In this document: piece by piece, positions 53,254 to 64,000 of the stretch
How positions within the stretch are numbered: position 1 is the first letter of the stretch
Layout: each line of letters opens with the position of its first letter
Assembly: GCA_037975125.1 (NCBI GenBank)
Contig: CM075855.1
Coordinates: 108,345,912-108,409,911, forward strand
From: Latrodectus hesperus
Taxonomy: Eukaryota; Arthropoda; Arachnida; Araneae; Theridiidae
Length of the DNA: 64,000 bases
Direction: 5' to 3'
The notes under the pieces: generated by a model
Databases searched by the model: none
What the model was told of the DNA's origin: nothing
The model's input: only the letters and a program-made list of their open reading frames with translations
Translations under genes and position numbers: made by a program

Positions 53254-53493
53254 TTAAAAACAAATGTAGCTGTTTTGAAGGATTGCACAGAGGGAAAAGA
53301 CGTTTCCCGAGCATGTCCCATACATGATTTATTAGGATTACGTTGGCTGAATGCATTGAAGTTCAAAATTGTGCCTTACTTTCCACTTATTGGTTCACAA
53401 CGTAGAAACTGTGTACGCATGCATTATTATCCATTAACATGGTATCAAGACCTACGGCTGCAAGGTATGAACGGACATATTGGTCGAAGATAG
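53254..53493 (+). CDS. Unrecognised short ORF
   Basis: The frame ending at 53491-53493 encodes VSRACPIHDLLGLRWLNALK, FKIVPYFPLIGSQRRNC and YYPLTWYQDLRLQGMNG. Composition is more balanced than flanking DNA. No family recognised and no convincing splice sites; possibly related to the ORF at 52486, 460 bases upstream. Low confidence. Confidence 0.22.
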   Translation, partial: LKTNVAVLKDCTEGKDVSRACPIHDLLGLRWLNALKFKIVPYFPLIGSQRRNCVRMHYYPLTWYQDLRLQGMNGHIGRR

Positions 53494-53880
53494 CATAAGT
53501 AATTGTTGTCACTGAACGAGAAGAAGATGCGTGTAGATCAGTTCGCCCACCGACTTATATCTTTGCCTGAATCATGACTCCAGTGTGACTGCTGCTGTGT
53601 TTTTCAGTGATATTATGAACTTGAGATGCAGTCCCTGGGAATTTTTAAATCCATATCCTTTGACAATCATTTTTTTTGCAGTAACACTGATCGGTGAATA
53701 ATGCATTGGTATATAGTTGTGATGTCTTATTGATGTGTCCTAGAAACTCACTGTAGTTGAGTTATTCTGTGAGATAATATCAATGGCCCTAGAACTAATT
53801 GTCGATCCGAATGCAGATGATCTTCATGCAGCCACATGCAAGTAGTTTATCAAAATATCATTGATGAGCGACTTCAACAA

Positions 53881-53917
53881 GTCAATTTACTTCACGTAAC
53901 GCTCGAAGTAAATTGAC
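53881..53917. other. 13-bp perfect hairpin
   Basis: GTCAATTTACTTC and GAAGTAAATTGAC pair perfectly around an 11-base loop, about 95 bases before the 42-bp minisatellite. Outer GACTTC/GAAGTC bases could extend it. Confidence 0.85.
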
Positions 53918-54449
53918 GTGCAGAAGTCATTCAATAAGGACGATCCAGCAAACACAGCTAATGGTTCTGGCAAATGCTTTCATTCTAAAAAGTCAACTAT
54001 CAGGTTTTAGGACTCTGCATTTTCAGTTTGACAGTGATTACCAGTGCTGTGTGACTCTGCATTTTCAGTTTGACAGGGATTACCAGGTCTTTGTGACTCA
54101 GCCTATTCAGTTTGACAGTGATTACCAGGGCTGTGTGACTCTGCATTTTCAGTTTGACAATGATTACCAGGCCTTTGTGACTCTGCATTCTCAGTTTGAC
54201 AATGATTACCAGGTCTTTGTGACTCTGCATTTTCAGTTTGACGATGATTACCAGAGCTGTGTGACTCTGCATTTTCAGTTTGATAGTGATTACCAGGTAA
54301 TTGAAGTGTTAACATTAAAGGCCCAGTTGATTTTCGAATGTTTTCTCCTTAAACTGAACAGTCCGATTGAATATCAGCTAGCAAGTTTTTATACAAATGA
54401 TATTGATAATTTATTTTCAGCAGTTTGGTATAAAGCAATTCAGACATGA
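53913..54449 (+). other. Open frame through a 42-bp minisatellite
   Basis: A 178-codon frame (from a TTG) carries a 14-residue repeat of the type TLHFQFDSDYQxxV seven times, then LTLKAQLIFECFLLKLNSP. The unit is a multiple of three and lacks stops in several frames on both strands, so openness is weak evidence. Substitutions change residues freely in the repeat (FDSDYQ, FDRDYQ, FDNDYQ, FDDDYQ) but leave no stops. A secreted or structural repeat protein is possible; a noncoding minisatellite is as likely. Confidence 0.3.
54011..54298 (+). repeat. 42-bp minisatellite, about 6.9 units
   Basis: Units start GACTCTGC at 54011, 54053, 54095, 54137, 54179, 54221 and 54263. Units end either with GCTGTGT or CTTTGT; these two forms alternate for the first four units, hinting at an 84-bp dimer. 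Confidence 0.96.
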
Positions 54450-55600
54450 ACATCAAATGAAAACGTAATATCCAACGCAAGAAAAAATTAGCAACTGTTA
54501 CAATGAATAGGTTTTCATATGATATCGTATTACACAACCCTATGTTTAGTCATGCATTCATTTCAGTACCCAGCTGTTTTTGCATCTCATTGCGCCTTAT
54601 GTATGCAAATTTTGCTGTTGTAATCTTACTTCTTCCAGATATATGCTAGTTCTGTTCTTTGTAGCTCATATTTTGAAACAGATGGCAGTTCGCACTTAAA
54701 TAAAATGAAAACGTCAAATATTTTCTGCTGATATAAGGTACTTTGGCTATACTTCAAATTTGATCACTTAAAGACAGAAAATGTACAATACACTTAAGTA
54801 TTTACATGAATGACAAGACCTTTTGTTTCTGAAATTTCCATACTTTTGTTTCAATTATATAAAAATCTAATAAAATATTACCTATACATAGGATGGTTTG
54901 TAAGAAATCTATCTTAGGAAAGTGAAATATTACAATTTTGGTCGAACATAACGTTGATTGCAAATATGTTATGAAATATAATTATTTTTACTTGACACAC
55001 AAAATATTTATAATATTTGTAGTCCTATTTAACTTTTAAAGTCTAAATATTTTGAACTTTTTATCATATTTTCAGTTTAAATTACTTTTATTCTATTTAT
55101 TTATGGAATAAAAAATCAACGTATTCAAAATTGCCGTTATTGTCAAACTCAACGTCATAATATATTTGAAATTTGTTCTGTTTGTTCCGGCAAAGAATTG
55201 TATTCTTTCTGGTTAGGAGATTATTTGTTGAGTTATTGGCTTACATGGCATTCTTTATCCGAAATCACTCCACAAATCAATATTCCATTTTCTATGTGCT
55301 TTCTAAGGTAGGAAAGGTTTTCTTCCGCCATAATATAAGCAATAAAATATTTATCCAGACACAATATAAAAATTGGTAAATAGGATTAAAGTTCTTTGTT
55401 AGAAAAATATGTCGGACTGATATTTTTTGAAAATCATGTTATATATTATTTCATGAATTGCACAATTCCAGTTTCACTCATATTCAAAGAAATCATAAAA
55501 TTATGCATGGATATATGATATCATGATATTTTTTTATCTGAGTAAAAATATCAATGCAATCAAATTTATTGAAACTGTGATCAAGACAATTGTATGAATA

Positions 55601-55603
<3 letters not shown>
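54450..55603. other. AT-rich noncoding stretch
   Basis: No gene recognised. Confidence 0.5.

Positions 55604-55659
<56 letters not shown>
55604..55659. repeat. (AT)n microsatellite
   Basis: About 56 bases of AT dinucleotide, followed at once by repeat R2 copy 2. Confidence 0.95.
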
Positions 55660-55661
<2 letters not shown>

Positions 55662-55975
55662 ACTGAATGATATTTTAGTGAATATTATAGTAATATTAAA
55701 AACTTTTTCGTTTCTAAAAATATTAGCTCTGATTGCTTTACTTTTTTGCTAAATAGAATTCCATTTTATACTAAGACAAAATAGTACAAGAAAACACTAT
55801 TTTTTTCTTTTATTATTTTGATTAATTAAGCACATGAAAAACAATGTTAACGTTACATTCGAAATATAAATCTTTATATTTATTGAAAAAAATTATAATT
55901 GTAGGAAATAAAGGCAATCAAACGTAATTGCTGAGTTTAAATTCAAATGTTTGCCTTTTATTTTAAAGCAAATAA
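55658..55975 (+). repeat. Dispersed repeat R2, copy 2
   Basis: Shares with 49566-49885 AAGACTGAATGATATTTTAG, AAAAACTTTTTCGTTTCTAA, TTACATTCGAAATATAAATC and the end TTTTAAAGCAAAT. Divergence is moderate with small indels. Confidence 0.88.
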
Positions 55976-58030
55976 TAATTTTAATAACCATTTTCATTTT
56001 CAATTTAATATAAAATGATAAATAACAATGTATACGGAGAAAAAAGGATAGGTAATAAAATATCGTTTTCAAATTGAGCTTAAAAATCAATTTTCTGATT
56101 TTTTTTTTAATCAGAGGAAAAAATTATAATATTTTGTGTTCATCTGGCTATACTGAATGTAACTGCAAATGAAATTGTTATAATTCATTTTATTTAAAAT
56201 TATTTGTGATTTAGAATGTAGATTTTTCTTCCATATTTTTATTTGGATATCTTGATACTACACACTATCATTATTCTATTTAAAATGAACGAAATAAATA
56301 TGTGAGTATACTTTTTTATTTTTTAAGTAATAGATTCTATTTAAATAGTTTTCATATAAAAATTTATTGAAAGGTATTAAAATTAAACTTAGTTAAATTT
56401 TTTTCTCTGAAAAGAAATATTTTTAATTTTTGGTAATTCTCTTTCACATAATTTTTCAGTTAGCATATAAAAATTCCCTATTCCTCAATTCTTTCAAGAT
56501 AATTTGTAATTTAATTTCCTATTACAATGAAATATACATTTCGCTTATTCTTTAAATAAAAAAGTTTAATTATTCTATTCTATTGTAATTTAAAATTGTT
56601 CAGTAAATTTATACGATTTAAGTAAGTTTCGAATGTCTTAGATGAATATTCGAATATTATTTAAATATAACATTTAAATATTTATGATTTACATGCTTAA
56701 ATATTTAATATTTTTAATTGTTTTCTGAAATATTTATCAGTTATATTAAATGTTGAAATTAAGTTACTTAATTGAAAAGGGTGCTCAAGTATAATCCTCG
56801 TGGTAATCATCTTTTCTTAGGAAGTTTTAGAAAAGCGTGAAAAAAAATCACTTAATTTTTCTGTTTTTTATGCTTTGCTATTTTGAAAATTTGTGTTGTA
56901 ATTTATTTACTTTTTTGTAATATGTTGATATATTTTCTGAACCAAGTGAAAGAGAATATACTCAGTGGATTTCTTTATCTTCTTTCTTATTTAAACTTAT
57001 TTTTATTATTTCTGAGCTTCCCCATAATTTTCATTTTAGGACAGGAAAACTATATCTTGGAAATATTTCCTGACAATTACATATAGAAGAATATCGCATT
57101 TCATTGCTTGCCATCAGTTATAATTTTTAGGACAATAATCTCAAAAAAATTATATTATATTAGTTTTCTATAATGTCCAGGATATTTTTGGCATATTTTT
57201 TACTTCCAGTGATTTTATTATAAAAATATTTCATAAAAAATATTTTAAAATTGAAGTAAATATTTTAGGCAAATCTTAAAAATAGAACTATTAAAATAAT
57301 AATATAAAGTTTTGAGACATTAAATTAAATAATATTAAGTCATATATTAAAACCACAGAAGCTCACTTTTTCAGATTTGAGGCAAAATTATCAAAAAAAT
57401 TTTTTTTATGTTATCAATTAAGTTCGGCGAAGGGAACTGGCATACGTTATGAGAAAGGAATATGGCCTTTTTTCAGTTATATTGCCGTGTCTGAATATAA
57501 CGAAACATACGTATATTTGTTCTTATCAAGCGAAATTTGCTTGATAGATATGTATACATTTTGTTATTACATTTGGTTAATTCAAATAGCAAAAACGTAT
57601 AGAATTTATATTTGCACATAAGGAATTTATAATTTTAAGAAAATCTTTGATTTTTAAGTAATTTGAAACGATATTATAATTCGGTGACTTTTCAGACATT
57701 TTAAATTATTTAATTTCGGTAAAAATATTTGAAATGGGTTATTAATTAATTTATCATAAAAATATAAAATTCATTTTTAAAATAATTCTGTCTTATACAA
57801 TTAATTTGGACGTGGAAAAACTATAATCTCTCATAATAGACTTATATGAAAAAAAAAATTATTTTAGTTCTTAAAATGAAAAGTTGAGAGATTTTCTGTT
57901 GAATATATATATCAGCATTATTAACTGATGCAGTGATAGACAGTAATTTTAACGAATCAATTTGTAATGCCTCTGAGACTATAATTAAAATATAATTGTT
58001 TGGAAAAAATCATAAATATACGATAGGAGT
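55976..58030. other. AT-rich noncoding stretch
   Basis: No gene or repeat end recognised. Confidence 0.55.
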
Positions 58031-58470
58031 AACAATAATACATTCCTGGAACCAGGGGGTACGCGTACCTTCCTGGGACTTGAGCAGCCACCAGGCGCGT
58101 CGGCAGGTGGTGGATCGCCGAATGTCCTGTAGGAATGACAGGATAGCCTTGAATATAGAATCAGAGGCCGCGAACCATCTCCCGTAAGCCCTGGTGTTAT
58201 GCGATCCGTGCCTAGGGCTAATTGGCACGCGGTATTGGTGTCTTAACGGAGCCTCTTGTTGCCTGGCGAACTTCTAGAGTAATTTGCCTTGCCCAGTAAC
58301 TCAGGCAATGTTGGGTGGACTTATATTACCTGAGCTTATTAATTGTTATCTTGTAGCTGAAAAGACACAAGAAGTAACAAATCTTTCTGCATTTGCAGGT
58401 AAAGCCTCTGAAGTAGACCTTGCTGAAAAAAGACAAGGGGACTCAGAGGCAATCTTATAAAGGGGCAGCA

Positions 58471-58671
58471 ATGAATCCTTCACTTGAGGTAGAAATGACC
58501 TCCAAACCATCTTCTTCTGGTGAAAGTCAGGAAGCTATCCCTAGCATCACTGACTTTCTGACCAGATGGGACTGTTTCAGCAAGACCCTATCTGCTGGAA
58601 ATGCCATACTCAAGAGAAAACGGCCAAGCATATCATTTACGAATGTGAGGCTCTTGCCCTCCTTAGATTAA
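58471..58671 (+). pseudogene. LINE ORF1 N-terminus joined to out-of-frame ORF2
   Basis: ATG at 58471 gives MNPSLEVEMTSKPSSSGESQ, then EAIPSITDFLTRWD, a polar low-complexity start as in many LINE ORF1 proteins. The join to ORF2 sequence falls about 58555-58570, after which this frame reads ORF2 sequence in the wrong phase to a stop at 58669-58671. Confidence 0.6.
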
Positions 58672-58772
58672 ATTCTTTAGGCATCATCCATACTAGAGAG
58701 TTACACCTAGACTCCATTAAAGGGTTATCGGACTTTATTAATAAAGTGGATGACCCGAGCAACTGGAACTAG
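58566..58772 (+). pseudogene. LINE ORF2 C-terminal knuckle region
   Basis: The frame gives GLFQQDPICWKCHTQEKTAK, then HIIYECEALALLRLNSLG and LDSIKGLSDFINKVDD. CWKC...KHIIYEC is an intact C-x2-C-x8-H-x4-C knuckle; the ECEALA...R...LG pattern is typical of the tail of LINE ORF2 proteins that carry RNase H. It lacks all upstream catalytic domains. Confidence 0.8.
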
Positions 58773-58944
58773 GAAACATTGGGTTTGGAGTTAATGGTAC
58801 AAAATGCTGATAAAAGCAGAGGTGCCCAATGACATACAAACCCAATTTTAAGAAGAAGAACAATAATACATTTCCTGCAAAAATATTATTTACATGCTTA
58901 TAAAAATCGTGCAGTAAGAAAATAAAAGTATCTTCTAAGTGGAA

Positions 58945-59220
58945 AAGTGCTGTCGGACATTTAACGGTTGCCAACGCTGTGCCACTTATGGAAAACATTT
59001 GGTCCACTTACCGAATGACGTCGGTAAAGTATCGGGCAAGCGATCATGTCGGCTTCTATGATATCATTCCAACGCTATACTTTTAGCCCACATTTGCCTG
59101 AAACGGACATGTTTTGACGAGTAGTGGTACCGTTTGCCGTTATCGCTCCGATGTGACTCTCTTATCGGCAAGCCGATTTCGGCCCTTATTGTATCCGACA
59201 TTTGTGTGTTTGCTGGGTGG
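58945..59220. other. CpG-containing unclassified block
   Basis: Less AT-rich than its flanks, with repeated GTCGG strings (GTCGGACA, GTCGGTAA, GTCGGCTT) and CCGACA near the right side. No long frame. It may be a small DNA transposon, but no clean inverted ends or target duplication were found. Confidence 0.35.
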
Positions 59221-59455
59221 TTAGAATAGACTGATTTCTGAATCATATGAAAGAACTGAATGTTGTAGTCATTTTAAAGCAACTAATTACAGCAATAACA
59301 TCCACTTATTAATAATGTTTACTTATTTTTCAGAATTATAAATTATTACAGTAATTGCTATTAAATCTATAAGGAAATTTGTTTCTTTCACTGAAAGTTT
59401 TCGTTAATAGAAATATAAGTTTGAGACAGTAATATTTATCAATACATTTAAAGAA

Positions 59456-60028
59456 GGCATATAGATGTTAAATTCTTTTCTGAAGGTATCTTTGCAACAA
59501 GATTATTTTTAATTGATTTCATTATACACTTAATTAATTGAAATTAGTTTTGTTCAAAAAAAGTTTAGATGGATATGAAGAGAAGAAATTCAACTAACGT
59601 GTAAGGTATGCTATTAAAAGATTGAATTATTATACAATTCATTACAGATTTTGGACTCATTATTTTGTATAATTCATTTAAGTAAAAATGCTTTATATAC
59701 CATATTATATGATCTAATGATTTAAAAATTTTCTTCTAAAATAATCTACTGTTAATTAATATGTCACATTTTTATAATTATTTTATATAAATTGTTCACA
59801 AATCTAAGTTGAGATTTTGTGAACAATTTAATATTAAAATCTCATAATTTCTTATGAGCCCAATGTGTACAACAGCACTATAGTTAGAAATTCGAAATTA
59901 AATTTGTGAATTCTCTTTTAGAGACAGAAGAATGAATAAGAAGTATAAACTGTCGTTGTATTTATGAAAAAAGCCCCACGACTTTTATGGAAAAAAGTCA
60001 GTTTATAGAAAATTTTTTTGGCAAAATT
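59456..60028 (+). repeat. 586-bp tandem duplication, copy 1
   Basis: ATAGATGTTAAATTCTTTTC at 59461 recurs at 60047, offset 586. The unit contains a 17-bp stem around a 6-base loop (about 59787-59829) and a CTCATAA/TTATGAG stem shortly after. Confidence 0.95.
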
Positions 60029-60041
60029 CTAAAAATTCTAA

Positions 60042-60614
60042 TGCATATAGATGTTAAATTCTTTTCTGACGGTATCTTTGCAACAAGATTATTTTTCATT
60101 GATTTCATTATACACTGAATTAATTGAAATTAGTTTTGCTCAAAAGAAGTTTAGATAGATACGAAAAGAAGAAATTCAACTAACGTGTAAGGTATGCGAT
60201 GGAAAGATTGAATTATTATACAATTCATTACAGATTTTGGACTCGTTATTTTGTATAGTTCATTTAAGTAAAAATGTTTTATCTACCATATTATATGATC
60301 TAATGATATATAAATTTTCTTCTAAAATAATCTACTGTTAATTAATATGTCACATTTTTATAATTATTTTATATAAATTGTTCACAAATCTAAGTTGAGG
60401 TTTTGTGAACAATTTAATATTAAAATCTCATAATTTCTTATGAGCCCGATGTGTAGAACAGCACTATAGTTAGAAATTCTAAATTAAAGTTGTGAATTCT
60501 TTTTTAGAGACTGAAGAATGAATAAGAAGTATAAACTGTCGTTGTATTTATGAAAAAAGCCCCACGACTTTTATGGAAAAAAGTCAGTTTATAGAAAATT
60601 TTTTTGGCAAAATT
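60042..60614 (+). repeat. 586-bp tandem duplication, copy 2
   Basis: Matches copy 1 with scattered single-base changes. Both hairpins are preserved. It ends at GGCAAAATT, after which the sequences part. Confidence 0.95.
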
Positions 60615-61300
60615 GTCTCCAAATACTATACAGGTGTAATTTCTCCACATATTTTAGTAAATTACTAGTATTTATTTATATATCTGTTAAAATGTAAACT
60701 AATCTATGACTCACAAGACTGAATAGTTTCCTAAAATTTTAATTTTAAATATTATTTCCAAAAGTTCTATTTAAATGAAATATGAAGCTAGAATAAGTTA
60801 TTTTATTTCTCAACGGAAGACGAGGGAAGTTTCTTAAAAAGGTTTAACTAACAATTTATAAAATATGTTTCCTTACCTTTGAAAAAGAAACAGAACTCTT
60901 TATTTTTAAGAAATATTTGACAATGAAACTCATAACAAATCGTATTGTAATTTTATGTTAAAATATATCTTAGATATTTTTTTCATTTTTCACCATATCT
61001 CTTATAAAGAAGGAAGGAAAATGACTTATTTTACAAAATTTAGTATTCACACGTTTTTTTTACAGTGATTTGAATTTTAGATAAACTTCAAAATTCTCAT
61101 TAATTTCTGTAGTAACTAAAATAAATATTCCATTTCCATATTTTATACATTTAACGATAATTTTTGTGTAATCAGTATTGTTAATTTTTATGAATAAACA
61201 TTTTAATTTAAAAAATAATAATAAATTCAACAGATATAAAGAAATAATATTGTTTTGTACTTAAAGAATTTACTTTAATTCTTATTTCTTCTTCCTATTT
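60615..61300. other. AT-rich noncoding stretch
   Basis: No gene recognised. Confidence 0.5.
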
Positions 61301-61328
61301 GTTGTTGTTGTTGTTGCTTATCCTCCAT

Positions 61329-61345
61329 GTCTGACGGAGTCAGAC
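61329..61345 (-). other. Hairpin across the LINE stop codon
   Basis: GTCTGAC and GTCAGAC form a perfect 7-bp stem with a 3-base loop. The TGA stop lies in the stem. Position matches the hairpin of the 28.9-kb relative, with different bases. Confidence 0.8.
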
Positions 61346-61660
61346 TAGATCCACGAGTTCGTTGACTGTAAGGAAGTCGACGACTAAAAGAGGATTGCTA
61401 AAGAGATCCTCCCTAGAGAGACCCATGCAATCCAAAAGATGCTCAGGAGAAGCCTGATGATTTTGGCACTTGGTGCAGGTGACGAAAGTTTTCCTGCTCT
61501 CGTTGAAAGTGAGGCACTTAATATGACCGCTAGCAAGTCTTGAGAGAACAGTCCGGGTACGTCTGTCACACGTGAGGTCAAGGGACAAACCCGGTTTTGA
61601 TCCCTTGTACCAATTATGGGTGGGGGTGTTTTCCACTCCTCCGAGATTTGCTGATCTTGT
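61340..61660 (-). pseudogene. LINE ORF2 C-terminus with intact zinc knuckle
   Basis: The frame reads WYKGSKPGLSLDLTCDRRTR, TVLSRLASGHIKCLTFNESR, then CTKCQNHQASPEHLLDC, MGLSREDLFSNPLLVVDFL and ELVDLV, stopping at TGA 61340-61342. The knuckle is C-x2-C-x8-H-x3-C. TVLSRLxSGHIKxLxF is a hallmark of ORF2 tails after RNase H. No stop within the preserved part, so it is younger than the relative at 28.9 kb. Confidence 0.85.
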
Positions 61661-61690
61661 CGCCTACAAGAAGCCAATTACTAAGATGGT

Positions 61691-63390
61691 GGAGAGAACT
61701 ACGGCTGTCAGATATCCTATTTGTAAGCGCATTCAAATGATTTTGTATATAAAACTAAACATGATTTATTTACAAACTCAATTTTCAAAAAATGCCAAAT
61801 AACATAAAACTATCATATTAGAAATAATAAATAAAGAGAATTTAGAATAATTTATCTGCTTGAAGGAAAAATATACTTGTAAAGAAAATAGATAAAATAC
61901 CAGAAAAATACTAAAAGAAACATTTTGAGGAACCTATAATATAATGCAATTAATAAGTTAATTTATAAAAATCAGTATTTTAAAAAAGATTTCCGATATT
62001 TTGATAACGTTTTTAATGAATTCTCAATAAATTAACCATGTAAGCAACTTCCTAATAAATTGGAAATAACACTGAATAATAAATTATGTATAAAAATGAA
62101 AGAACTTATTACAATTTATCACTCTACTTTAATAATATTAATATTTCATTTATCACATAAATATGGAGTTACCAAATTCAAGAAAATTGTATTTTTATGA
62201 TAACAATATTAATAAAGTTTCTGATATTATTATTAAATTATTATAATGATCCATTTAGACTTTTTGTTTAAAGTTTGATTCATTTTTTTGCAGTAATAAT
62301 TTAGCTTAAAAAATTTGATGGACTACAATTAAATTTTCACATATTCTGTTACCAAAATATCTTGTGAGTTCTAGTATTTATTTAAAATATTTAATAATTT
62401 TTAGTATAATCAAGAAATTGCTTTGTAATCTATTTTAAGAAAATTCAAAATTTATTTAACTATTTTGCAAAACGCGAATATAAGTTTGTGCATTTTTTAA
62501 GATCATTCCTCATAGTACTTTTAGCTCTCTCCTTATATTTCCCTACAGATGGAAAACTAATCTTTTTGGGATATTTCGCTTTTCAGTTTTTCCTCCCGCT
62601 GGTATTAGTCCCCCGGGTGCACTTTTGCAAAAGTAATTCTTATATCCTCTAAGATATTTAGAAGTATATATCTCTTACATAAAATAATACTCTTTCGGTA
62701 ACATTTCCTTTTATACTATTGTCTACAGTTACTCGGCACAATCTGATAAATTTGCATTTCTACTGAAAGCATTAAAATTATTAAAATTTCCTACAAAAGA
62801 ATGAAAAATAAAATAAGAAATATCAAGAAAAAAAAACGTAATTCAATCAATGCATTAACGTGAGTTAATTAAAAAATTTTTCAATTTGTTATTTAGTAAA
62901 CCAAGACTTAAAATGATCCATAATACTTTATTCTCTTCATATATCGAATTTAAACTTACAATTTCTTCAACATTGAATGCTTCACTTGTGATCTGGTAAA
63001 CATATCTTTGATATAATTATCTTTCAATCTAAATAATGGTATAATGGATTTTTTAATTTACCAAACTAAATATCTTTTGAGATATTTATTTACTTGAACA
63101 ACAAAATAATGTTTTGTATAAGAATTTTTAGAAATGCATGACTTTATTATACTGCTGAACAAATGCTAAGAACTGATCACAAATTGCAATGTAGCATAAC
63201 ATTAAGCGAGACATGAGGCCTAGTAGGAGAAAATATAGTTGCCTCACTGTTCAGACATTAGAATAAATAATATTTATTGTTCTGTGTGGAAAGTACAAAA
63301 GCTGTGAAACATCTGAAAGAAAAAAATGTTCATTTGATGCGTACGGAAAAATCATACGGAAAAATGGATCATACGGAAAAATGGAAAAAA
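61691..63390. other. AT-rich noncoding stretch
   Basis: No gene. 62530-62680 resembles 35240-35400. ATACGGAAAAAT repeats about three times at 63341-63385. Confidence 0.5.
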
Positions 63391-64000
63391 TCTAAAAGTC
63401 AGTAGGCACCTTGAATAAAGGTATCAGTACGGGATATGTCCACCTTGAAATGTGATGCAACATTCCACACGTCGTATCATACTTTACACAACATTATCCA
63501 GCAGCTGTTGAGGCAATTTATCCCATTCTTCTGGGAGTGCACGGATGAGGGTGTTCTTGTTTGTCGGAGGATAGTTTCGACCAGCAACTTGCCTCCCCAA
63601 AGCATCCCACACATTTTGAATGGGGTTTAAATCTGGAGAACGTGATGGCCATACAAGGCGTCGAATACCCTCGCTGTCTAGACAATCCTGAACAGCGAGT
63701 GTTCAATGACATGTTGCGTTGTCGTCCATAAAAACAAATTTAACACGGACAGCACCACGGAAAAGACGAACATGAGGAAGTAGAACTTCATTAATGTATC
63801 GTTGGCCCGTCATAGTCCCATTTGCAACCACATGTAGGGGCGTGCGGCCATTGATCATGATGCCGGCCCACAGACAGATAGACAACGAGAGATGGAAGCC
63901 CTGCTCTATACCAATAGGTTATCAGGTATGCTCCCATCTCAATCTAGAGAAACAGACACCTTCCACAGAGTGTCAAGCATCCGTTAAGAACCGTAACCAC
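63391..64000 (-). mobile_element. Tc1-like transposon, cut by window edge
   Basis: The 3' part of a second Tc1-family element in minus orientation. Its left terminus is probably near CAGTAGGCACC at about 63401, but the other end lies outside the window, so terminal repeats cannot be compared. Confidence 0.8.
63424..64000 (-). pseudogene. Tc1-family transposase, C-terminal part, inactivated
   Basis: Frames give GIMINGRTPLHVVANGTMTG, FVFMDDNATCH (second Asp), LAVQDCLDSEGIRRLVWPSR, SPDLNPIQNVWDALGRQV and GGHIPY, then TGA at 63424-63426. A TGA replaces an expected Arg after DDNATCH (about 63707), and a TAA replaces an expected Gln in the NVV-SM stretch. The catalytic Glu of the NPIEN motif reads Gln. 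So it is dead. It is a different lineage from the Tc1-like element at 18964. Confidence 0.88.

Larger units (their letters stand above)
58031..58872 (+). mobile_element. Second internally deleted LINE, with TSD
   Basis: An insertion of about 814 bp (58045-58858) flanked by exact 14-base AACAATAATACATT (58031-58044 and 58859-58872), with an AAGAAGAAGAA tail. The first about 420 bases are GC-rich 5' UTR. Then an ORF1 start (58471) is joined to an ORF2 end and a 3' UTR. Endonuclease, RT and RNase H cores are absent. Precise flanks show it moved as one piece. Confidence 0.85.
61301..61690 (-). mobile_element. LINE 3' end, 5' truncated
   Basis: A minus-strand LINE remnant with (CAA)n tail (61301-61317), short 3' UTR and ORF2 end. 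The 5' break is near 61690. No target duplication identified. Confidence 0.8.

Noticed and set aside
54011..54298. CRISPR-like array
   Set aside because: Units are contiguous with no unique spacers, in a eukaryotic genome; it is a minisatellite.

Overview
The window looks like AT-rich, repeat-dense noncoding DNA from an arthropod. The style of its repeats suggests a spider, possibly an orb-weaver. This rests on family recollection only: tRNA-headed SINEs ending in (AAC)n, LINE ORF2 tails with CCHC knuckles, and several Tc1/mariner transposases. No rRNA, no convincing free tRNA gene, no CRISPR array and no bacterial-style operon was seen. Most long open frames are shadows of microsatellites or repeats.

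Layout. (1) 1-14.4 kb: AT-rich DNA with one likely minus-strand host exon (1181-1508, possible galectin-type fold), SINEs around 5.5-7.3 kb and 10.5-10.8 kb, a GC-rich island at 11.0-11.4 kb, a cluster of minus-strand splice-donor-like sites at 11.5-11.9 kb and a possible plus-strand exon at 12.17-12.42 kb. (2) 14.5-25.4 kb: a satellite array of about 193-bp monomers, about 48 copies by length, with a recent 3-mer duplication of 581 bp. It is split by a dead Tc1-like transposon with about 221-bp inverted repeats. (3) 25.4-33.3 kb: AT microsatellites, a LINE fragment, a SINE carrying a nested internally deleted LINE, and a dead mariner of full length. (4) 33.6-44.4 kb: SINE tails, a LINE 3' end, a 296-bp triplication, a SINE inside a SINE with target-site duplications, very long (AT)n tracts and a 75-bp-arm inverted repeat. 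(5) 44.7-46.1 kb: an apparently intact Tc1/mariner element of DD41D spacing, the only full-length protein-coding gene in the window. (6) 46.1-64 kb: more SINEs, a dispersed repeat tied to AT tracts, a non-autonomous DNA transposon with 27-bp perfect terminal repeats and 8-bp target duplications (51286-52468), two unrecognised ORFs, a 42-bp minisatellite open in several frames, a second internally deleted LINE, a 586-bp tandem duplication, a LINE 3' end and a dead Tc1-like element running off the right edge.

How the parts relate. Two SINE families with different tRNA-like heads share one 3' tail, which suggests a common LINE partner. The two internally deleted LINEs join a 5' end to an ORF2 tail, which suggests they were moved by full-length partners elsewhere. 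Nesting gives a relative order: satellite before Tc1; SINE before the LINE at 30.3 kb; one SINE family before another at 40.6 kb. The strongest candidates for something undescribed are the 51286-52468 element, the DD41D element, the paired LINE hairpins over the stop codon, and the 44191-44362 foldback.
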